Assembly: GCA_945613045.1 (NCBI GenBank)
Contig: CALZAG010000009.1
Coordinates: 1 to 19,054, forward strand
Direction of reading: 5' to 3'
DNA length: 19,054 nt
DNA from: an uncultured Clostridia bacterium
GTDB lineage: Bacteria; Bacillota; Clostridia; Oscillospirales; Oscillospiraceae
Each line of letters starts with the position of its first letter. Position 1 is the stretch's first letter. A model generated the notes under the pieces. That model had not been told where the DNA came from, searched no databases, and saw only the letters and a program-made list of their open reading frames with translations. Positions 6,948 through 12,820 of the stretch are shown here, piece by piece. A program made the translations under genes and the position numbers.

Positions 6948-9275
6948 TTAATACTTTCCAAGCATGCTTTCATCCTCGGAAAGCAGCGTAACTTCTATTA
7001 TAGTTCCATGTTTAACGGGAGTACCGGGCACTATGCTCTGGGAGAAAACTCTTTGACTGTCCGAGGCGCTTATGACGGTATCCGTCCGAGCAAAAAGGCC
7101 GTATTTACTCAATTCCGCCGCAGCTTCGGCATAACTCATGTTTCTGAGGTCTGGCATAGTTTCAAGCCCCTCCGAGGGCTCGGCGCCGGCGTAAATTATC
7201 ACGGTGCTGCCGTCGGCAATCACCGCGTTTGCAGCGGGAAGCTGATCCGTGACGGTGCCGCCGCTGCCGATAAGGCGGCATTCAAAGCCGTCATCGGACA
7301 GCTTTGCTTTTGCTTCTTCGACACTCAGGCCTTCAAGCTCGGGTACGGCTTTATCGATCTTCTCCAGCTCATCAGTATCGTACACAGGTTCAATGCCCAT
7401 ATACGGAAGAATGTCGGCAAACATTTTGCCCACGGTGGGCGCCGCCATCTGGCCGCCCGAGACGTATATGCCGGATTCATTGCTCGGCGAATCGAGCAAA
7501 ACGAGAAGCGCGATCTGCGGATCGTCCGCAGGGGCAAAGCCGATGAAGGATACGATATATTCCTTTTTCCCCGTCTCGGCCTCGTAGCTTACCTTCTCGG
7601 ATGTGCCGGTCTTGCCGCCGATGCGGTAACCGGAAACGGCAGCGTTTCTACCGGTGCCGTCATTGGGGTCCCCCACGACCTGCTCGAGGATGCTGCAAAC
7701 GGTCCTGCTGGTCTCCTCGCTTATCACCTGACGCACGACTGTCGGTTCACGATTATACACCGTATTCCCCTCTGAGTCCAGTAAACTTTCTGCAACGTAG
7801 GGCTGCATTAGATAGCCGCCGTTGACACAGGCACTTACTGCGGTTATAAGCTGCAGCGGAGTTATTGTAAAGGTCTGACCGAAGGAGGCAGCGGCAAGCT
7901 GGGACTTGTTCTTTTCGCTGCAGAAGGTATCCCTGCTCCACCATATGCTTCCGCTCTCGCCGCCGAGGTCTATACCGGTTTTGGCGGTAAGCTGCTCAGA
8001 GCTGTCGTCTGTCAGGCTGAGAAAGCCAAAGGCGTCGCAGTATTTATAGAAGGTCTCAGCCCCGACCCTCATTCCGATGTTAACAAAAGCAACGTTGCAT
8101 GAGTGCTGCACCGCCTGCGTCAGAGTCTGTGAGCCGTGGCCTGCGGTTTTCCAGCAGCGCACGGGGTTGGTTCTGCCCTGTACCTGTACGTTTCCGCCGC
8201 AGAAGAAATTATCTTCAAGGCTGACCTTTCCCTCCTCGAGCGCCATGGACAGGGTTATTATTTTGAAGGTCGAGCCCGGCTCATATGTATCCGAAAGCGT
8301 TTTATTCCGCCATTGAAGGCGCTGGGCGTCAGCCAAAAGCTGCTCCTTTTCCTCCTCGGTCACGGCGCCGTCAATGGCGCTCTGAGCCTCGTCGCTGACG
8401 TCAAGGAAGTTGTTCAGATCATAGCCTCCGATGGACGCCATGGCAAGTATCTTGCCGGTATTGACGTCCATGGCTATGGCTCCCGCGCCGTTTTGTATAT
8501 CATAATCCTCGACCGCCTGATACAGCGCTTTTTCAACATAGTGCTGTATTGTAAGATCAATCGTCGTAACAAGATCCAAGCCGTTTTCCGCGCCTGTATA
8601 GCCCTCGTACTGGTTAAACAAGAGGTCGGTGCCGTAAGCGTTGGTCGCCCGCATATATTTGCCGGATGTACCGCGGAGCGCGGAGTCATACTGAGCCTCC
8701 AGACCGTCAAGGCCGTAATTATCCGTACCCACAAAGCCTATCACATGGCAGGCGAGCGAGGAATATGGATAATAGCGCTTGGTGTCGCTTTCAAGGCGCA
8801 CACCCTTGAGGCCGTACTCCGTCTTGAACTCGCGGATCTTATCGGCAGTCTCCTTCTCGATCTTTTTTGCGACCGTAACATACCATGAGCCGGTATTCCT
8901 TGTCTTTTCGAGCACGCTGTCGTAGTCCACGCCGAGTATTTCCGATAGCTTCTGCGCGATAAGCTCGGGGTCTTCATCATACATCTCTATCTCCGCAGGG
9001 CTCAGGTACACGTTTTCAACATTGGCACTCATGGCAAGAATATTCATGTTGCAGTCGTATATCGTGCCACGCTCGGCCGAGGCGCCGGTCTCGCGGAGCT
9101 GCTGACTTATTGCAAGCTCCTCGTATTTCTCGTGGTCTCTTATCTGCAGCACATATAATCGGGCGGCAAGCACACAAAACGCAAGTATGCCGCACACTGC
9201 CATCAGGAATAGTGTGCGGCGAAGCATTGTCCTGTTCGGTCTGCGGTTTAAGTTCTGATTTACGGATCTCTGCAT
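6948..9275 (-). CDS. Class B penicillin-binding protein with two PASTA domains (FtsI/SpoVD type)
   Basis: Septal D,D-transpeptidase anchored by one N-terminal helix (about residues 20-44). A PBP dimerisation domain follows (about 65-215, with SAERGTIYD near its start), then a transpeptidase domain (about 260-620). Active-site motifs are complete: STFK (335-338, nucleophile Ser335), SCN (392-394) and KTGT (555-558). Two C-terminal PASTA repeats follow, at about 643-697 (VPELEGLSVEEAKAKL) and 706-765 (MPDLRNMSYAEAAAEL). At 775 residues it is long for FtsI, as expected for a PASTA-bearing Firmicute PBP. Bacillus has pbpB and spoVD side by side at this place; here one gene fills the slot, so I leave the symbol open between ftsI, pbpB and spoVD. 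The ATG at 9275 has a strong GGAGG site. The gap to ftsL is 70 nt. Confidence 0.93.
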   Translation of the reverse strand: MQRSVNQNLNRRPNRTMLRRTLFLMAVCGILAFCVLAARLYVLQIRDHEKYEELAISQQLRETGASAERGTIYDCNMNILAMSANVENVYLSPAEIEMYDEDPELIAQKLSEILGVDYDSVLEKTRNTGSWYVTVAKKIEKETADKIREFKTEYGLKGVRLESDTKRYYPYSSLACHVIGFVGTDNYGLDGLEAQYDSALRGTSGKYMRATNAYGTDLLFNQYEGYTGAENGLDLVTTIDLTIQHYVEKALYQAVEDYDIQNGAGAIAMDVNTGKILAMASIGGYDLNNFLDVSDEAQSAIDGAVTEEEKEQLLADAQRLQWRNKTLSDTYEPGSTFKIITLSMALEEGKVSLEDNFFCGGNVQVQGRTNPVRCWKTAGHGSQTLTQAVQHSCNVAFVNIGMRVGAETFYKYCDAFGFLSLTDDSSEQLTAKTGIDLGGESGSIWWSRDTFCSEKNKSQLAAASFGQTFTITPLQLITAVSACVNGGYLMQPYVAESLLDSEGNTVYNREPTVVRQVISEETSRTVCSILEQVVGDPNDGTGRNAAVSGYRIGGKTGTSEKVSYEAETGKKEYIVSFIGFAPADDPQIALLVLLDSPSNESGIYVSGGQMAAPTVGKMFADILPYMGIEPVYDTDELEKIDKAVPELEGLSVEEAKAKLSDDGFECRLIGSGGTVTDQLPAANAVIADGSTVIIYAGAEPSEGLETMPDLRNMSYAEAAAELSKYGLFARTDTVISASDSQRVFSQSIVPGTPVKHGTIIEVTLLSEDESMLGKY

Positions 9276-9293
9276 GACACCCCTCCGCGAGAA

Positions 9294-9312
9294 AGTATAT
9301 CTAAGACATACT
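9294..9312 (-). other. Small AT-rich hairpin in the ftsL-PBP gap
   Basis: On the minus strand AGTATGTC-TTA-GATATACT can fold into an 8-bp stem (one G-U pair) with a 3-nt loop, just upstream of the GGAGG site of the PBP gene. There is no clean T-run after it, so I do not call it a terminator. It could affect mRNA stability or spacing within the 70-nt gap. The pairing is plain but the function is guesswork. Confidence 0.3.
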
Positions 9313-9345
9313 ATATCGCCTTTAAGTCAAATATTCTTATGCAGC

Positions 9346-9747
9346 CTATCCGTTTTTCTCTGTTTCGGCAAAAATCAGCGCCTTATCCTGAGTATCCGTA
9401 TCAATTTCTATTGTCTGTGAGCCGCTCGGCTTTTGCATACCGAACTCGTTTTCGGCCCTGTCCTCAAGCTCGTCAAGATCTATCCGCGACTCGTATTCTA
9501 TCCGGAGCCTGCGTTTTTCCTCTTCAAGCTCTTTTAGCTCAGCTTCAAGCTCAACATTTATGTCGTTCTGCTCCGTAAGTTCTATACGAACAAAAAGCGT
9601 TCTTATCAGCAGAAACGCGGCGGCGATCGCAAGAAGCGCCGTCAGCGCTGCCGATACGTTTAGTCGGAATTTATCCGAGCTTACCTTTTTGGCAATAGTT
9701 TTTTGCTTAATCCGGCTATATTCGTATTCGGAACTTACGTTTTTCAC
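9346..9747 (-). CDS. ftsL: FtsL-like septum protein (single TM plus coiled coil)
   Basis: A small bitopic protein of 133 residues if started at the GTG at 9747. It has a basic N-terminus, one transmembrane segment (from about residue 31, AALTALLAIAAAFLLI), then a charged heptad-like coiled coil (NVELEAELKELEEEKRRLRI) and an acidic C-terminal tail. This layout and its position between rsmH and the class B PBP gene identify it as FtsL; sequence conservation in this family is low. FtsL, FtsQ and DivIC form a trimer that activates FtsW and the PBP. The start is uncertain. A TTG at 9771 would give 8 more residues and overlap rsmH, but has no visible ribosome site. The GTG at 9747 has AGG six bases upstream and leaves a 7-nt gap after rsmH, so I prefer it. 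Confidence 0.82.
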   Translation of the reverse strand: MKNVSSEYEYSRIKQKTIAKKVSSDKFRLNVSAALTALLAIAAAFLLIRTLFVRIELTEQNDINVELEAELKELEEEKRRLRIEYESRIDLDELEDRAENEFGMQKPSGSQTIEIDTDTQDKALIFAETEKNG

Positions 9748-9754
9748 TGCTGAC

Positions 9755-10684
9755 CTACACTCTCTCGGCAACGCGAAGCTTTGCGCTTCTCGACCGTGGG
9801 TTGTTATTCAGCTCATCCTCACCCGGCACAATGGGTTTTCTGTGTACATTTCTTAACGTCTGCACGAAGCCGCAGGTGCATATCGGGGCCTCCCTCGGAC
9901 AGGTGCATCCGTTTTCTCTTGCCGCAATGGCGGTTTTTACTATCCTGTCCTCCAGAGAGTGGAAACTTATGACGCACAGCCTTCCGCCTTTATTGAGCTT
10001 GTCCGGCGCCGTGCGCATCATCTCATCGACCGCGCCGAGCTCATCGTTGACGGCTATCCTAATGGCCTGAAAGCTCCGTTTCGCAGGGTGCTGCTTCTCT
10101 CTCAGGGCGGCGGCCGGCATTGCCGACCTTATTACGGCCACCAGCTCAAGAGTTGTATCTATGGGCTTGGTCAACCTTTTTTCGGCTATGCGTGAGGCTA
10201 TGCGCTTTGCAAAGCGCTCCTCACCGAAATCGCGCAGTATTCTTGCAAGCTCAGATTCAGGCCATTCGTTAACAACGTTCCACGCGGTAAGCGCATCCGT
10301 ATCATCCATCCTCATGTCAAGCGGGGCATCGTTCATGTAGGAAAAACCGCGCTCGCCTTCGTCAAGCTGCGGCGACGATACTCCGAGGTCAAAGAGCATT
10401 CCGTCAACTCCGTCGACGCCGAGTTTTTCAAGTATTCTTGCCACGTCACGGAAGTTACCGTGAACAAGCGTCATTTTACCGGCATATTCCTTCAGCCTCT
10501 CCCCTGTGCGCCTTATAGCCGACTCATCTCTGTCAATTCCGATGAGCCTGCCGCTTGTAAGCCGCTTTAAAATCTGCTCGGAGTGGCCGCCGAGTCCGAG
10601 AGTTCCGTCAACATAGATCCCGTCAGGCTTGATATTCAGGTTTTCTATACATTCGTCCAGCAACACCGATATATGCTCAGGCAT
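9755..10684 (-). CDS. rsmH: 16S rRNA (cytosine1402-N4)-methyltransferase RsmH (MraW)
   Basis: SAM-dependent methyltransferase that modifies C1402 in the ribosomal decoding centre. The protein has 309 residues, typical length. Motifs are the opening HISVLLDECIENL, the SAM loop DGTLGLGGHSEQIL, FDLGVSSPQLDEGERGFSY, PLDMRMD, a family segment ending FQAIRIAVNDE, CVISFHSLEDRIVK, and the closing NPRSRSAKLRVAERV. It is the second gene of the dcw operon after mraZ, an almost universal pairing in bacteria. The ATG at 10684 lies one base after the mraZ TGA stop, and the GGAG site is inside the mraZ 3' end, so coupling is likely. Confidence 0.97.
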   Translation of the reverse strand: MPEHISVLLDECIENLNIKPDGIYVDGTLGLGGHSEQILKRLTSGRLIGIDRDESAIRRTGERLKEYAGKMTLVHGNFRDVARILEKLGVDGVDGMLFDLGVSSPQLDEGERGFSYMNDAPLDMRMDDTDALTAWNVVNEWPESELARILRDFGEERFAKRIASRIAEKRLTKPIDTTLELVAVIRSAMPAAALREKQHPAKRSFQAIRIAVNDELGAVDEMMRTAPDKLNKGGRLCVISFHSLEDRIVKTAIAARENGCTCPREAPICTCGFVQTLRNVHRKPIVPGEDELNNNPRSRSAKLRVAERV

Positions 10685-10685
10685 A

Positions 10686-11102
10686 TCAAAACTCCAGTTC
10701 TTCCATTACGGAGGCAATATTTTCGGGACTTATTTCCGCTTCGTGCACCTTTGACCATGCATTTTCGTCCCAAAGCTCGGCGTGGTTATTGCATCCGACA
10801 ACGGTGACGTTTTTCGTCAGATTCGCATACTCTCTCAGGTGTGCTGGGATGAGCGTTCTGCCCTGGTTATCAAGCTCGCATTTTGAGGCATAGGCAAACA
10901 GAGGTCGCATCTTGCGCTGCTTAACATAGCTCATGGCGTTTACCTTATCGGAAAACTCCTTCCAGCTGGCCGCACTGTATGCCGACAGGCATTTATCCAT
11001 CGACAGTGTTATATAAAACACATCGCCGAGCTCTTCCCTCAGTTTCGCCGGTATAAAGAGCCTTCCCTTAGAGTCAAGGCTGTGCTGATATTCACCTGTC
11101 AT
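10686..11102 (-). CDS. mraZ: Transcriptional regulator MraZ
   Basis: DNA-binding regulator of the dcw cluster, 138 residues. It has two AbrB/MraZ-type half domains, each with the DxxGR motif: DSKGRLFIPAKLRE (about 10-23) and DNQGRTLIPAHLRE in the second half. The family forms ring-shaped oligomers that bind direct repeats upstream of their own gene and usually repress the operon. The ATG at 11102 is chosen because a near-perfect GGAGGAAGAG ribosome site precedes it and the protein then begins MTGEYQHSLD, typical of the family. A further 16 residues upstream in frame would not be conserved and would read through the operator region. It is the first gene of the operon, with a promoter and three matching repeats directly upstream (11137-11199). 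Confidence 0.96.
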   Translation of the reverse strand: MTGEYQHSLDSKGRLFIPAKLREELGDVFYITLSMDKCLSAYSAASWKEFSDKVNAMSYVKQRKMRPLFAYASKCELDNQGRTLIPAHLREYANLTKNVTVVGCNNHAELWDENAWSKVHEAEISPENIASVMEELEF

Positions 11103-11136
11103 GGCTCTCTTCCTCCAAAATCCGTGGTATTTCGAT

Positions 11137-11163
11137 GCACTTTGCACCACTTTTCACCACTTT
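11137..11163 (-). promoter_or_regulatory. MraZ operator: three AAAGTG(G) repeats at 10-nt period
   Basis: Minus-strand copies are AAAGTGG at 11163-11157, AAAGTGG at 11153-11147 and AAAGTGC at 11143-11137. The first two extend to AAAGTGGTG. Spacing is exactly 10 nt, about one helical turn. Direct AAAGTG-type or TGGG-type repeats with this period upstream of mraZ are the established MraZ binding boxes (reported in Mycoplasma and E. coli). The array begins at the predicted transcription start, so bound MraZ would block initiation. A GAAATAC at 11133-11127 could be a decayed fourth box. Confidence 0.85.
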
Positions 11164-11170
11164 ACTCATA

Positions 11171-11199
11171 ATTATAGAGTCTTGGGATATAAAATGCAA
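11171..11199 (-). promoter_or_regulatory. Sigma-A type promoter of the mraZ/dcw operon
   Basis: On the minus strand TTGCAT (11199-11194) and a consensus TATAAT (11176-11171) are separated by 17 nt. Transcription should start near 11165-11163, giving a leader of about 60 nt that carries the MraZ boxes and the ribosome site. The promoter sits just after the terminator of the upstream block, so it is the natural start of the dcw transcript. Not experimentally shown. Confidence 0.82.
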
Positions 11200-11222
11200 G
11201 AACATTTTGGTGACAGACGAAC

Positions 11223-11257
11223 AAAAAAAGAGCTTCCGGCTACGGAAACTCTTTTTT
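11223..11257 (-). terminator. Bidirectional intrinsic terminator between the coaD block and mraZ
   Basis: The stem pairs AAAAAAGAG with CTCTTTTTT and, after one mismatch, TTCCG with CGGAA around a short four-base loop. On the minus strand the structure is followed by a T-run and lies about 13 bases after the stop of the coiled-coil gene. The plus strand also ends in T residues, so it could work both ways. It separates the repair/coaD block from the dcw promoter. Confidence 0.85.
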
Positions 11258-11269
11258 ATGGAAAAATTA

Positions 11270-11788
11270 TTATTCTTCAGCTTTAACCTCGGCGACGGGA
11301 GCAGCGGGCGCTGCGGGGGCCGCGCCGGAAAGACTGCGGAAGCTTACGCGTGACTGGTTAATTGATTTTAGAGCCGAGCCCACGGTCTCCTCCGTACGGC
11401 GAAGGATCTCGTCGACATACTCGTTGGCAACACGGCGGAGCTCTTTTGATTTATACTCGGCATCGGACACGAGCTGTGCACTGTGCGCCTTTGCCACGCG
11501 CACTATCTCCTGTTCCTCGAGCATGGCACGAGCCTTGTCCTCCGCGTTTTTTCGGATAGATTCCGCCTCACGCTTTGCATTACCTATAAACTCGTCCCTT
11601 GCGGACACAAGGCGTTTCGCCTCGGAAAGCTCCGCGGGCATACCCGACTTTATCTCATTGAGTATCTCAAGAACATTATCTCTCTCAATAATGCATTTAT
11701 CGTTTCCGAGGGGAACGCCCCATGCCTCGGACACCATAGTATACAGGGTCTCGATAAGCTCCATTACTTCTACGTTTTTTTCGCTCAT
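11270..11788 (-). CDS. Conserved coiled-coil protein of unknown function, downstream of coaD
   Basis: A 172-residue soluble protein. It opens with SEKNVEVMELIETLYTMVSE and a predicted helical region (ILNEIKSGMPAELSEAKRLV). A long alanine- and charge-rich coiled coil follows (about residues 55-135, with REAESIRKNAEDKARAMLEE), then a short Ala/Pro-rich tail (GAAPAAPAAPVAEVKAEE). There is no signal peptide or membrane segment. The pattern resembles small Clostridial proteins next to coaD that databases often label ATPase, or compare to V-type ATPase stalk subunits or DivIVA. No nucleotide-binding motif is visible, so I would not use the ATPase name. The ATG at 11788 has GGAGG seven bases upstream and lies one base after the coaD stop. 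A 44-residue upstream extension would lie inside coaD and looks non-coding. It is the last gene before the terminator. Confidence 0.8.
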   Translation of the reverse strand: MSEKNVEVMELIETLYTMVSEAWGVPLGNDKCIIERDNVLEILNEIKSGMPAELSEAKRLVSARDEFIGNAKREAESIRKNAEDKARAMLEEQEIVRVAKAHSAQLVSDAEYKSKELRRVANEYVDEILRRTEETVGSALKSINQSRVSFRSLSGAAPAAPAAPVAEVKAEE

Positions 11789-11789
11789 T

Positions 11790-12281
11790 TCAGCGCCTCC
11801 ATAATTTAGCCTTTTCCTCAACCTCTTCAATGATCTCACACGGTACGAAGCCCGTGAGGTCAGCGCCGTAAGACGCCAACTCCCGAACAACCGAAGAACT
11901 GAGGAACGTGTATTTTTCACTCGCGGTCAGGAACATAGTTTCAAGCTGGGGATTGATCATTTTATTTATAAGATTCATCTGAAACTCATATTCAAAGTCA
12001 GATGCAGCCCTTAAGCCCTTGACTATTACTGCGCCGTCATATTTTTTGACGTATTCAGAGAGCAGTCCTGTAGGGGTCTCGACCTCGACATTGGGGAAGC
12101 GCTCCACCACCTTGCGAACCATCTCCACTCGTTCTTCTATCGTGAACATTGGCTCTGTCTTGGAGGAGTTTACCATGATGCATACGACGACCTTGTCGAA
12201 TATCTGGGCCGTCCTTCTGATAATATTAAGGTGCCCGAGAGTTATTGGATCAAAGCTGCCGGGGCATAAAGCAAGACTCAT
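11790..12281 (-). CDS. coaD: Phosphopantetheine adenylyltransferase CoaD
   Basis: Catalyses the fourth step of coenzyme A synthesis: ATP plus 4'-phosphopantetheine gives dephospho-CoA. The 163 residues match the usual length. Motifs include CPGSFDPITLGHLNII with the nucleotidyltransferase T/HxGH motif (TLGH, 14-17, His17), VKGLRAASDFEYEFQM (about 87-102), and FLSSSVVRELASYG with the SSS ATP-binding motif (128-130). The start overlaps the rsmD stop by four bases (ATGA), with AAGGAG eight bases upstream. The rsmD-coaD pair is very common in Firmicutes. Confidence 0.97.
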   Translation of the reverse strand: MSLALCPGSFDPITLGHLNIIRRTAQIFDKVVVCIMVNSSKTEPMFTIEERVEMVRKVVERFPNVEVETPTGLLSEYVKKYDGAVIVKGLRAASDFEYEFQMNLINKMINPQLETMFLTASEKYTFLSSSVVRELASYGADLTGFVPCEIIEEVEEKAKLWRR

Positions 12282-12820
12282 ATCTGTTTCTCCTTGCTGT
12301 ATGTGGTGAGTTTTACTTTGCCGTAATTATACTCCTTACGTTTAAAATAAGGCATATTCATATCCGGCATGGGCTTTTCGCGCCCACTTTCGCACATAAT
12401 TATACCACCTTCCGTCAATATGTCAACGGAATTGATGATTTGCAGCGCTTTATCCAGCAGATTTGTGGCATAAGGAGGGTCAAGAAGTATTATATCGTAC
12501 TTTCCTCCGCGGCTCAAAAACGATATAGAATCCTCCTGGACCACTCTTGCATCAAAGCCGCAGCTTTTAAGATTATCCCTGACGATAGCTATCGCTTCCC
12601 TGCTCTGATCGACGAAGGTGACCTCCGCGGCGCCGCGGCTCAGGCATTCGATGCCGAGCTGACCCGTCCCCGCGAACAGATCGAGTACGCGCCTGCCCTC
12701 GATATCGAACTGTATGATATTGAATATGGATTCCTTAACCTTATCGGTGGTCGGACGTATATCGTAATTTGCAGGCTCCCTGAGCCTTTTGCCACGCATC
12801 GAACCGCTTATAACTCTCAT
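12278..12820 (-). CDS. rsmD: 16S rRNA (guanine966-N2)-methyltransferase RsmD
   Basis: Methylates G966 of 16S rRNA using SAM. The protein has 180 residues. It shows the family start MRVISGSMRGKRL, the RPTTDKVKESIFNI segment (22-35), SAM motif I in DLFAGTGQLGIE (47-58), and the N6/N2-methyltransferase motif DPPY (114-117). The start overlaps the uvrC stop by four bases (ATGA), with GAGG seven bases upstream. It also overlaps coaD by four bases, so uvrC, rsmD and coaD should be translated as a coupled unit. Confidence 0.95.
   Translation of the reverse strand: MRVISGSMRGKRLREPANYDIRPTTDKVKESIFNIIQFDIEGRRVLDLFAGTGQLGIECLSRGAAEVTFVDQSREAIAIVRDNLKSCGFDARVVQEDSISFLSRGGKYDIILLDPPYATNLLDKALQIINSVDILTEGGIIMCESGREKPMPDMNMPYFKRKEYNYGKVKLTTYSKEKQI

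Noticed and set aside
9298..9330. TTGACT (minus strand, 9330-9325) as a promoter for the PBP gene.
   Set aside because: No acceptable -10 box lies 16-18 nt downstream; the nearest T/A-rich hexamers are at 9, 14 or 21 nt spacing.
11103..11150. 16-residue upstream extension of mraZ.
   Set aside because: It would start within the operator repeats. The ATG at 11102 has a much better ribosome site and gives the conserved MraZ N-terminus.
11789..11920. 44-residue N-terminal extension of the coiled-coil gene.
   Set aside because: It lies inside coaD in another frame, is basic and unlike the rest of the protein, while the ATG at 11788 has an ideal GGAGG site.
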